This document shows positions 47,233 through 56,199 of a stretch of 64,000 nt of DNA, in pieces. Position 1 is the first letter of the stretch, and each line of letters starts with the position of its first letter. Source of the stretch: Podocnemis expansa (Eukaryota > Chordata > Testudines > Podocnemididae). The position numbers and the translations under genes are program-made. The stretch spans positions 49,706,312-49,770,311 of the forward strand of contig ML681989.1 in the NCBI GenBank assembly GCA_007922195.1, read 5' to 3'. The notes under the pieces are model-generated. The model was not told the DNA's origin. It made no database searches and saw nothing but the letters and a program-made list of their open reading frames with translations.

Positions 47233-47528
47233 GGTTACTTACCTGTAAACAGCCTTCTTTGAGATGGGCTGCTCACATACATTCTGTACCTTCCTTCCAT
47301 CCCCGCTTTTTGGATTTAGTGGAAAGAATGGACTGAAAGAGGGGCAGGGCCAGCACCACCTGTATACTGCAGCCAAAGCACGGGACCAAAGAGGCGTTAG
47401 TGACTGACCCTATGGGGACAGGCTAGAGCAAAAAGCTTCTGGGTGACTGCGCTGTGACATGTAGACTCCTGAATATGAATGTATGTTAGCAGCCCATCTC
47501 AAAGAAGGATGTTTACAGGTAAGTAACC
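47233..47528 (+). repeat. DIRS copy C terminal hairpin
   Basis: Arms of about 52 bases at 47233-47284 and 47477-47528 are complementary with two mismatches (ggttacttacctgtaaac ... gtttacaggtaagtaacc). The roughly 190-base loop contains the inverted left-end sequence. This is the cleanest example of the internal complementary arrangement in the window. Confidence 0.85.
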
Positions 47529-47540
47529 TTCCATTCTGGG

Positions 47541-47608
47541 GCACTTTTAAAGACTAACAAATTTATTTACCACATGAGCTTTCATGGTAGAAAATCCTAC
47601 TTTGTTAG
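47541..47608 (+). repeat. palindromic repeat family A, fragment right of DIRS copy C
   Basis: ggcacttttaaagactaaca ... accacatgagctttcatggt, directly after the DIRS terminus and in the same orientation as the fragment on the left side. Confidence 0.8.
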
Positions 47609-47898
47609 ACACTCTGGATTGTCCTTCTAGCTGTCTGTCCCAAGCTTCCATCTCATTTGGTCTTTCCCAGGGTTTGTCTTCACTGACAGTGACAAAATTT
47701 CCTCCATCAGCCCGGCATTCCAGGCGTGATTAGCAGCAAGTGTGTACTCCACCACTGCATTCCTGGAAGTCAGCGCCAGAAGCCTGGGCCCCTGTGATGG
47801 GGTGGGCACACCCCGCACTCAGACTGGCTTATATGCCTGGAAGGAAGGGTTGGCCCCGCCCCTTAGGCCCTGCTGGGCATGCTCCAACTGCTGCCCAG

Positions 47899-47909
47899 GG
47901 ATAAAAGGC
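47899..47909 (+). promoter_or_regulatory. TATA-like box in the 5' LTR
   Basis: GGATAAAAGGC is a plausible core promoter box in the U3 part. The same sequence occurs in the 3' LTR near 53223. Transcription start not determinable. Confidence 0.45.
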
Positions 47910-48363
47910 AGCAGTTCTCCTCAGTCAGGGGCAGGCTGTCAGAGGGAGCAGACGCAGGCTGAAGGCTCCTACCCAGGACCTGCTCTAGCCCCTGCCTTAA
48001 GAGAGCACGCCACTGAGGGGCCGCGAACACCAATGACCGGACGAGCTGCTGGGCAAGGCCTAAACCGCCGTGAGGACCTTGAGACTGAGGCCAATGATGT
48101 GGCAGACCCAGGAAGGTCCTGGGACTCGCAGGAGGGAACACGGTCTATAGCCCAGGTAGGAAGCAGCCCAGGGCAGTGCCTATCGGGGTGAGCCGGGATA
48201 ATGTCGTGGTCTCAGTCGGCATGTTGCGGCCTGGATCCCCGCCGCTGGGCTAAACGTCCCCCGGCAACTCTAGGGCCCTGGGCTGGGGATCAGTGGAGCA
48301 GGTGGGCCTGAACCCCCCTACCTGGGTCCGCTCCCTCGGGGCCAGTCAGAGCCTGTGATCCTA

Positions 48364-48567
48364 GACTTTGGCCATTGGGCCGCACTGCCCTGCTGAAAAG
48401 GGCCTGTGCCTATAGACTCTGGTCATTGGGCCATACTGCCCTGCTGAGAGGGGCCTGTGACACTGGACTCTGGCCGTTGGGCCGCACTGCCCTGCTGAGA
48501 AGGGCCTGTGCCTACAGACTCTGGCCGTTGGGCCGCACTGCCCCGGGAAAAAGGGGCCGAGTATATA
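48364..48567 (+). repeat. 51-bp tandem array in the 5' LTR
   Basis: Three full units beginning gactytgg..attgggcc (48364, 48415, 48466) and a partial fourth. Each unit has the phrase actgccctgctgaaaagggc. Unit length is a multiple of three, so one frame repeats a 17-residue motif. Confidence 0.88.
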
Positions 48568-48624
48568 GCTCAAACCCAGGGAAGGCTCCGGTTTGAGCCC
48601 GCAGAGGCAACGTGCTCCGCAACA

Positions 48625-48762
48625 TGTGGTGGAGAGTGCAGGTGCCCGATCAGACCTTGGAACAGAGGCCTTAGAAGAGGGGTTGCCTTCTATGTTACGT
48701 TTGAGGGGATTGTGTGGTTTCCTTTTTCTTTTTTTGGGGGGGGCCCTTCCCTTAAAGCCGCG
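48625..48762 (+). other. leader with presumed primer binding site
   Basis: TGTGGTGGAGAGTGCAGG follows the LTR directly, where a tRNA primer would anneal. I could not assign the tRNA with confidence. The leader ends at the gag ATG (48763) after a run of G and T. Confidence 0.5.
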
Positions 48763-49551
48763 ATGGACACAGAAAAAGTCCTGAAGTGGTTGTTAGATAG
48801 CCAGCAACAGCAACAACAACAGCAGCAGTACACCCAACTGTTACAGCAGATGGCCGTGGAACAACAAGCCCAAGCAGCCCGCCAAGAAGATCAGTTACAA
48901 CAGTTTTTGCGAGAGTTAACCACCCAACAACAGAGCTGCCAAGAGAGGCTGATCCAGCAGATGGGGGCTGTGCTGCAACCACCTCCCTCCCAGGGTATTG
49001 GGGTCGAGGCCATGACCGAAGGAGTAGGCAAGACGAGCCTGCCGCTACGGCTAATGAAGATGGGCCCTGGAGATGATCCAGAAGCTTTCCTGATTACCTT
49101 CGAGCGGGTGGCCACAGCGGCGCAGTGGGCACCCGAACATTGGGCCACCCTGTTAGCACCATATTTGACTGGTCCGGCACAGTTAGCCTATAGAGACCTA
49201 GACCCCCAGGACGCCCTTGTGTATGCCAAGGTCAAGGAGGCGATCCTGGACCAGACCAGGGTGGATGCTGAGACCTACCAGCGGGGCTTGTGGGGTACTC
49301 GGTATCCGGCTGGCATGCGCCCACGGGCTATGGCCCAAAGAATCAAGGAGGACTGCTGGTGCTGGTTGGAGCCTGAAAAGTGATCGGGACCCGAGGTGGC
49401 GGAGCTGGTGGTGTTGGAGCAATTCCTGCGCGAACTACTGGAGGGAACGAAAGAATGGGTGCAGAGGAACTGCCCTAAGACCTTGATGAAGGCTGTCTCC
49501 TTGGCCGAGGACTACCTAGCCGCTGAAAAGATGGAACCCCATCCACAGTGA
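48763..49551 (+). pseudogene. gag: gag with SCAN-like capsid domain (Gmr1-like element)
   Basis: ATG 48763 is chosen because it follows the leader and opens the Gln-rich N-terminus: LDSQQQQQQQQQYTQLLQQM, about residues 11-30, then a Gln-rich likely coiled coil to about 65. A capsid-like part (DDPEAFLITFERVATAAQWA, about 103-122) is followed by a segment with the pattern of the vertebrate SCAN domain: YQRGLWGTRYPAGMRPRAMA, then AELVVLEQFL, KEWVQRNCPK and AVSLAEDYL. An in-frame TGA (49381-49383, codon 207) splits the SCAN-like part. A second TGA (49549-49551) may be another lesion, because the same open frame continues into the zinc knuckle. Gag forms the particle shell; SCAN-type domains dimerise. 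Confidence 0.88.
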
Positions 49552-51219
49552 GCAACTGGCGCTCGAAAAATAGAGGGTAAGAAAGGGCTGGAACCAACCC
49601 GACCAAGGACACGGGAAGCCTCCCGCACCACCCCAGGTCCCCTCGACACGAGCCACATTAGACCGGCAAACGGATCCCGGAGACCCCAGAGGGAAATGAT
49701 GGGAACACGCCGGACAGAGACGACCCCCCCCGCAGGAGGTGACCAGCGGGAGAAGGAGCGGAACCGATGTTGGGAATGTGGGGAAGAGGGCCATTACTGC
49801 CGCGAATGCCTGTACATGGAGTGCGAGTATGCACAGACGGGTGCGATAGGCCAGAGGGCCAGGAAGCGAACTCCCCCGAAGCTTGTGGTTCCCATACAGG
49901 TGGAACAAATCCGGGAGCTCGCCCTCATAGACTCGGGCTGCAGCCAAACACTCATCAGGGAGGGGCTGGTACCAGATTTGGAGGTGTCTGGCCCAACCAT
50001 ACAGCTCCAATGTATCCATGGTGATACCCGCCCTTATCCGACGGCCCGAGTACAGTTGGGGGTAGGACAATGTTTGACAGAACTCCAGCTGGGTGTAGTC
50101 CCGGGGCTAGTGTATCCGGTGGTCCTGGGCCACGACTGGCCCGAATTTGCAAAAGTTTTGAGGGGAGAGGGACCAGACATCACAAATGTGCCAACAACGG
50201 ACAGACGTGGCGCGGGTTTGCTGGGGCACCCTAAACCCAAGGAGCTGAATCCAGAAGAGGCAGGGCTCCCGGAGGAGGCCCGGACCACCAGTGGACCACC
50301 AGATGAGACCCTGGAGGTAGCACAGAACGAGCTCGAGAGGGAGGGGGACTTCCTAAGAGAACAGCGTGAGGACCCCATGTTAAAAGACGCCTGGGAGCAG
50401 GCCACTGACCCAGACTTGGAGCCGCCCAACACCCAACCCCAACCAAAGGGGCCCTGCTTTGAGATTCGGGGGGATAGGCTGTACCGGATAACGTACGAGC
50501 CACAGACCCAGGAGGTGATCTCCCAGGTCCTGGTGCCCCAGCGTGTACTGCAGGACCTCCTGCATGTAGCCCACGATATTCCCTGGGCCGGGCACCTGGG
50601 TCAGGATAAGACACTCCAGCGAGTGAGCCAACGGTTTTATTGGCCGGGGCTCTATCACGAAGTGAGGGACTTCTGTGCCTCGTGCCCGGAGTGCCAAAAG
50701 GCAGAGCCCGCGGGCATACCAAGGGCACCCCTCATACCAATGCCAGTTGTGGGGATCCCATTTGAACATGTGGGCATGGACCTGGTGGGGCCACTAGAGC
50801 AAAGCCTCACCAAAAACAGTTTCATTTTAGTCCTGGTAGATTATGCTACCAGGTACCCTGAGGCCGTACCCCTACGGACGGCGACTGTGGTAAATATTGC
50901 TAACGAATTGTTAAAAGTCTTTTCTAGGGTCAGGATACCGAAGGAAATCTTGACCGACCAGGGGACAAACGTGACGTCAAAGTTGATGGGCAAGCTGTGT
51001 CGCTTGATGGGAATCAGATCCCTTAGGACCACAGTGTATCATCCACAAACCGACGGGTTGGTAGAAAGATTCAACGGGACCCTAAAATCCATGCTCCACA
51101 AGTTCGTACAGCAAGACTCCTGGCACTGGGACACGCTCCTACCAGCTCTTCTCTTTGCCATACAGGAAGTCCCACAAGCCTCCACGGGGTTCTCACCCTT
51201 CGAATTGCTCTATGGGTGA
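49552..51219 (+). pseudogene. pol: nucleocapsid zinc knuckle, protease and integrase (Gmr1-like pol, first part)
   Basis: Open from 49552 to the TGA at 51217-51219, in the frame of gag. A CCHC knuckle (Cys codons 49768, 49777 and 49807, His 49792) is followed by an aspartic protease motif ALIDSGCS (Asp 49930-49932). After a linker comes the integrase: an HHCC-type zinc region ending CASCPECQKAEP, then the DDE core with Asp 50779-50781 (MDLVGP), Asp 50956-50958 (LTDQGTN) and Glu 51064-51066 (GLVERFNG), giving D-D(35)E spacing. All catalytic residues are present. The stop falls just after FSPFELLYG, before the integrase C-terminal domain. Confidence 0.92.
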
Positions 51220-52344
51220 AGGCCTAGAGGTATTTTGGACCTCCTGAAGGAGGATTGGGAGGCTCAAGAGACCCGGGTCCAGGGTACCGTGCAGTATATC
51301 CTCAAGTTACGGGAGCGGCTACGGGCCCTGGGGGCTTTCGCCCAAGAAAATCTAAAACAGGCTCAGGAAGTTCAAAGGCAACACTACAATCAAAGTACAA
51401 AGACCCGAGTGTTCCAACCAGGGGACAGGGTATTGCTCCTACTGCCCTCCAATGAGTCCAAACTACTGGCCCAATGGCAGGGCCCCTTTGAGGTAATCCG
51501 ACGAGTTGGCCTGGTAGACTATGAGATTCGGATGCCAAAGCGCAGGAAAGAGGCTCGTGTCTATCACATCAATTTATTGAAGCAATGGAGGGAGCGAGAG
51601 GCCATGTGGGTTGCCCCACCTACCCCGGAACCAGACCTTGGACCCTCGGCTGATGGAACGCGGGACATCACACTGCCAGCAGGGGAGGAATGGCTTACTC
51701 CTGAACAGAAAGAGCTGCAAGACCTTCTGGACTGGTTCCCAGATGTCCTGTCCGCGCAGCCAGGGAGGACCACATTAGCAAGCCACCATACTGCTACTTT
51801 GGCTGGACAGAAGATCGGGGATAGCCCCCGACTGCTCCCGCGGAAGATGTGGCCGACGGTAAAGCAGGAGCTAGAGAACATGTTGGAGATGGGGGTGGTG
51901 GAGGAATTGAAGAGCAAGTGGCGGAGCCCCATCATCCTTGTTCCCAAACCAGACCGTAGCACTCACTTTTGCATAGACTTCTGGAAAGTGAATGCGATTT
52001 CCAGGTTCGACGCTTACCCCATGCCCCGGTTGGATGAACTACTGGAGAGGCTGGGCGCGGCGCAGTACCTGTCAACATTAGACCTGACTAAAGGATACTG
52101 GCAGTTTCCTCTTAGACCCGCTTCTCGCCCCAAGACGGCCTTCGCTACGCCTTTTGGACTCTACCGGTTCATCACTATGCCCTTCGGGTTACATAGAGCG
52201 GCCGCCACGTTCCAGAGGCTAATGAATAGGGTGCTACAACCCCATGGGGCCTATGCGGCAGTGTACATAGATGACATCGTTATATATAGTAAGGGCTGGG
52301 GCGAACACCTACAAGACCTTGGCCACGTCTTGGCAGCCCTCTGA
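51220..52344 (+). pseudogene. pol: integrase C-terminus and reverse transcriptase (Gmr1-like pol, second part)
   Basis: The integrase tail includes the GPY/F-type motif QWQGPFEVIRRVGLVDYEI (about 51475-51531) and HINLLKQW. A linker follows (WLTPEQKELQDLLDWFPDVL), then RT: KWRSPIILVPKPD, HFCIDFWKVNAIS (the usual Arg of FRKVN is Trp), LSTLDLTKGYWQFPL, FATPFGLYRFITMPFGL, and the catalytic YIDD at 52264-52275. A TGA at 52342-52344 ends the frame after VLAAL. RT sits after integrase, which defines the order. Confidence 0.92.
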
Positions 52345-53121
52345 GAAGCCCACCTCACAGTCAACCCTAACAAGTGTCACTTGGGGCAAAGGGAAGTGAC
52401 CTATCTTGGCTACGTCATCGGAAGAGGCACAATGAGACCATTAAATGACAAGGTCCAGGCCCTGGCGGAGATGCCGCGACCAAGAACCAAAAGGCAGGTA
52501 CGGCAATTCTTGGGGTTGGCGAGTTATTACCGCCGCTTCGTGCCCGGATTCGCAACTATTGCAGCCCCCTTGTCTGACCTTACTAAGAATTCTGCGCCCA
52601 AACAAGTCCAATGGACCGAATAGACAGAAAAAGCGTACCAGTCACTGAAGCAGAGCTTGTCAAAAGAACCGGTACTCGGACATCAAGATTTTAATAAGGA
52701 CTTCATATTACAGACCGACACCTCAGAAGTGGGCCTGGGGGCGGTACTCTCACAGGAAGTGGAAGGAGAGGAACACCCTATACTGTATATAAGTAGGAAG
52801 TTATTCCCCCGGGAGACGTGGTACTCGACAATTGAGAAGGAGGCCCTGGCGGCGAGGTGGGCCATAGACGCGCTCCGGTATTACCTACTGGGATCTACCT
52901 TTACCTTGGTGACTGACCATGCACCCTTGAGATGGCTGCAGTCCATGAAGGACACGAACCCCCCACTGATGCAGTGGTACCTGGCCCTCCAGCCATATAG
53001 CTTCAAGGTAGCGCATCGGCCGAGTAAGAAACACAGTAACACAGACTTCTTTTCCAGGCTGGGAGACAAAGAGAAAGGAGTAAACACCCCCACAAAGTCT
53101 GTCATAAGGGGGGGGGGTTAA
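52345..53121 (+). pseudogene. pol: RT connection and RNase H (Gmr1-like pol, last part)
   Basis: Same frame: GQREVTYLGYVI, VRQFLGLASYYRRFVPGFA (the usual end of a Gypsy RT), a TAG at 52621-52623 after VQWTE, then RNase H with FILQTDTSEVGLGAVLSQ (Asp), TIEKEALAARWAI (Glu) and LVTDHAPLRW (Asp), and VAHRPSKKHSNTDFFSR near the end. The natural stop is TAA at 53119-53121, made of the first three bases of the 3' LTR. No envelope-like gene follows. Confidence 0.9.
53105..53118 (+). promoter_or_regulatory. polypurine tract
   Basis: taagggggggggg-type run directly before the 3' LTR, the expected plus-strand primer site. The pol frame passes through it as Gly codons. Confidence 0.8.
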
Positions 53122-53901
53122 TGGGGTGGGCACACCCCGCACTCAGACTGGCTTATATGCCTGGAAGGAAGGGTTGGCCCCGCCCCTTAGGCCCTGCTGG
53201 GCATGCTCCAACTGCTGCCCAGGGATAAAAGGCAGCAGTTCTCCTCAGTCAGGGGCAGGCTGTCAGAGGGAGCAGACGCAGGCTGAAGGCTCCTACCCAG
53301 GACCTGCTCTAGCCCCTGCCTTAAGAGAGCACGCCACTGAGGGGCCGTGAACACCAATGACTGGACGAGCCGCTGGGCGAGGCCTAAACCGCCGTGAGGA
53401 TCTTGAGACTGAGGCCAATGATGTGGCAGACCCAGGAAGGTCCTGCGACTCGCAGGAGGGAACACGGTCTACAGCCCAGGTAGGAAGCAGCCCAGGGCAG
53501 TGCCTATCGGGGTGAGCTGGGATAATGTCGTGGTCTCAGTCGGCATGTTGCGGCCTGGATCCCCACTGACTGGGCTAAACCTCCCCTGGCAACTCTAGGG
53601 CCCTGGGCTGGGGATCAGTGGAGCAGGTGGGCCTGAACCCCCCTACCTGGGTCCGCTCCCTCGGGGCCAGTCAGAGCCTGTGATCCTAGACTTTGGCCAT
53701 TGGGCCGCACTGCCCTGCTGAAAAAGGCCTGTGCCTATAGACTCTGTCTGTTGGGCCGCACCGCCGTGCTGAGAAGGGCCTATGCCTACAGACTCTGGTC
53801 GTTGGGCCATACTGTCTTGCTGAGAAGGGCTTGTGACAGTGGACTCTGGCCGTTGGGCCATACTGCCCTGCTGAGAAGGGCCTGTGACACTGGACTCTGG
53901 C
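53119..53901 (+). repeat. 3' LTR, truncated at its 3' side
   Basis: Starts TAATGGGGTGGG (the 5' LTR has TGATGG) and is collinear with the 5' LTR for about 570 bases, then enters the tandem array and stops at gactctggc. The last part of the LTR (about 60 bases in the 5' copy, after the array) is missing, and unrelated sequence follows. Confidence 0.88.
53689..53901 (+). repeat. 51-bp tandem array in the 3' LTR
   Basis: Four full units (53689, 53740, 53791, 53842) and a 9-base start of a fifth, against three full units and a partial one in the 5' LTR. The units differ from those of the 5' LTR at several positions. Confidence 0.88.
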
Positions 53902-54119
53902 ATTTTATGTACCTTGCATAAATTCCAGTTGACTGCTTCCAAAAAGTCACATAAGAGGAGACTAAGGCTCAGTTTAGAGACCACAAGGCAAATCCATTTC
54001 TGATGTAACTTGAGGTGGAGTTCAATCAGAGATGTGGTTTTCCCACCGTCTCTTTCATACCTTCACTGTGAGGATTTCCCTGGCTGAGCCTATGCTGGCT
54101 TTTAAGTTTCAGCGCAGGA
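53902..54119. other. non-coding flank of the truncated LTR
   Basis: AT-richer sequence without recognisable features. Confidence 0.5.
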
Positions 54120-54470
54120 TCTGACAGGATCCAGGCTCAATAAACCACCCTGGGACTCAGGAGATCTGGGTTCAATTCCCCTACAGATTTGGGTAGTTCT
54201 GTGCTCTGGAGTGTGGTGATGGAAGTACTGGAATGAGAGTCGGGACTTGTGGGTTTCAGTCCTCACTTTGTCGCTGATATTCATGGGCAAATCTCTCCAT
54301 TTCTCTTCCCAACCTTGGGCTGTCTCTTCTATTTTAGAGTATAACTCTTTGATGCAGGATTGTTTCTTACTATATATTTGTACAGTATTTCTTACAACAT
54401 GGCCCTGACTTCCGCTGGCACTCTTTTGGGGCTACTATACTATGAAGATGCAAACCTTTCTATTCAGGTC
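54120..54470 (+). repeat. MIR-like (CORE) SINE with amniote-type tail
   Basis: tgggactcaggagatctggg then ttcaattcccct, and downstream gggcaaatctctccatttct, resemble the MIR core. The tail ctctttgatgcaggattgt ... tatatttgtacagtatt ... ggccctgactt follows a tail pattern common in reptile genomes. Internally disrupted. Confidence 0.55.
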
Positions 54471-55676
54471 AAAATGGCTTTGACCATTTTTTTGTGCCCC
54501 TTGGTCCCCACCCTATGCCTCATCTTTTGCTTGGTTTTGTTTGTTAGCTTGTTTCTCTGGGCACTGAGCCCAGCTTTAATTCATTTACAATTGTTACAGC
54601 ATACCAGTTACTGTACCTGGGGTTGAGCACTCTAGAAGTTATTTAAATAAGTATTTAAGCCCTATGTGATGAATAAATCACCACTACCAAAAATAAACAA
54701 AACTAAGTTAGATATAGCAGGGAAGTGCTCTCTCATTATTCTCTCTTCTTTGGGTCATGGTAGGATTAATCAGCCACATGGTGGTGAGGCCATTTTTTTT
54801 CCTGGGTTTCTCTTGGCATGCAGAGCTATTTGCCTGTAGAAGCAGCTTTTGATCTAAGACCATCATGCAAAAAGCTTTTTGTAATATTTGCTCTCCCAGT
54901 GTGTCCTGCCCTTCAGCTTTTCCAATTCAGCAGTCACTGTGTCCTCCATATGAATTTGCGAGGCTGCAAGGCGAGCAGTGAGCCTGCTGTAGCAAGCCCA
55001 ACACAACTAGTGCTGAACAGAAATAGTTGATTTTTCTTTAGGGCAGCTAACATATGTAGATCCCCACAAAATTTTCCAGTGTCTGTTATATGTCTCTGGT
55101 ACCCATAAGGTGGTTGGGTCCAGGAACTGGATGGCATAGGGTAGAAATTATTTAAGAGATCCAGCTTATGATAAAAAGCTGGCTTCCTAGAAATCTCCTG
55201 ACCCACTTAGTTAATGCTCCAATAAAGGAGCCACATTTTAAACAGAATGTCAGTTTAATTTCTTTTTTTATTGTTAGCAGCTACACTTTGTATTGTACAT
55301 TATTGGAAATTTGTATCTTCCTTCTCCTTTGGAACAGTGGTATAGTAAAATATGGACTGTTCTTGTAAAGAAAAGTTTTCACACAGGGACAAGCACAAGA
55401 GAAGCATAAAAAAAAAAGGCTAGATACTTAGAAGTTTAGTCACCCTTTCTGGCATGCTCAGCAGAGGACGATTCCCCACTCAACAAGCCAGAACCTTTAG
55501 CCAGGTTCTTTGGATATTAACCTGGTCCTGAAAAAGGAATTACCAAATACTATGTTACCCTTTCACTGTAACTTTGCTTTACAAAGTTTTCAGATAGAAA
55601 ATTTCCCTTTGGGCAACACTATTGAGTTGAAGCTCTGAATGTTACATAGTCCTGCAGAGAGTTTGAAAAGAAAGCT
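54471..55676. other. non-coding, no gene seen
   Basis: AT-rich, about 1.2 kb, short frames only. Confidence 0.5.
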
Positions 55677-55679
55677 GTT

Positions 55680-56196
55680 GGCTATGTCGACACCTACACT
55701 TCAAACTAAATTAATGATGATTAATTTGATTTAATGTATTGCATGGCTACAGTAGCTTTCCTTAGTTCAAAATAAGGACCTGTCTCAATTCAAAATAAGG
55801 AAAGGTCATTTCAAAATTATGAATCCTCCCTTAAATTTGAAATGATGGTGAAATTGAACTTTAGTTCAATTTGAGCCAGCGTAGCTGCATTAATTTGAAC
55901 TAACCATTAATTCAAATTAACACTTTTTGCCCTTCTTCCTCCCAGGGTGCCTTCCTCTTTCTATATATTGGGTGGGGCATGGCACTTCTTGGGGGCCATG
56001 TTACCAACACATCCCACGGTACCCCTCTCCTAAATCAAACTAGCAAGTTCTGTCCATGGACATGCTAATTCAATTTGTGTTTCTAGTGGAGCCATGTTAA
56101 TTCGATTTAACTTAATTTGATGTAATGATTATTAGTTCAATTTAATTAGTTCAATTTAAGTTAATTCAATTTAACAGTCTAGGTGTAGACATAGCC
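55680..56196. mobile_element. family C TIR element, copy C2
   Basis: GGCTATGTCGACACCTACA at the left and TAGGTGTAGACATAGCC at the right. Flanking triplets gtt and att (imperfect 3-bp TSD). The interior is made of aattcaaatta/taatttgaact-type words. Confidence 0.85.
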
Positions 56197-56199
56197 ATT

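Larger units (their letters stand above)
45871..47535 (+). mobile_element. DIRS-like retrotransposon, copy C (3' part only)
   Basis: Starts within the region between RNase H and recombinase (collinear with copy A from about 28040) and runs to an intact-looking right end. Gag, RT and the left terminus are absent. The terminus is nearly the same as that of copy A. Confidence 0.85.
47795..48624 (+). repeat. 5' LTR of the Gmr1-like element
   Basis: Runs from TGATGGGGTGGG to ...CTCCGCAACA (TG...CA ends). The start is fixed by alignment with the 3' LTR. The end is inferred from the TG..CA rule, because the 3' LTR lacks this part. Contains the TATA-like box at 47901 and a 51-bp tandem array. Confidence 0.85.
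47795..53901 (+). mobile_element. Gmr1-like Ty3/Gypsy LTR retrotransposon
   Basis: Two direct LTRs flank one continuous gag-pol frame. Domain order is SCAN-like gag, zinc knuckle, protease, integrase, reverse transcriptase, RNase H. Integrase before reverse transcriptase is the arrangement described for Gmr1-like elements of deuterostomes, against the usual Gypsy order. Only five in-frame stops break the frame and I found no frameshift. By eye the LTRs differ at about 13 of roughly 565 compared bases outside the tandem array, so the copy is fairly young for this window. The 3' LTR is cut short, so no target duplication could be found. Confidence 0.92.

Noticed and set aside
45785..47608. Long target duplication flanking DIRS copy C, formed by the family A fragments on both sides
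   Set aside because: The two fragments differ too much from each other for a single-event duplication, and DIRS insertion is not known to make long duplications. Two old independent family A pieces are more likely.
47790..47794. Target site duplication of the Gmr1-like element (5-base flank on the left)
   Set aside because: The 3' LTR is truncated, so there is no right flank with which to compare it.
48508..49383. Host SCAN or polyQ gene
   Set aside because: It lies between two LTRs, in frame with protease, integrase, RT and RNase H, and has no zinc fingers or introns of its own.
53689..53901. CRISPR-like array (regular repeats of 51 bp)
   Set aside because: The units are contiguous with no unique spacers, the host is eukaryotic, and the array belongs to an LTR.
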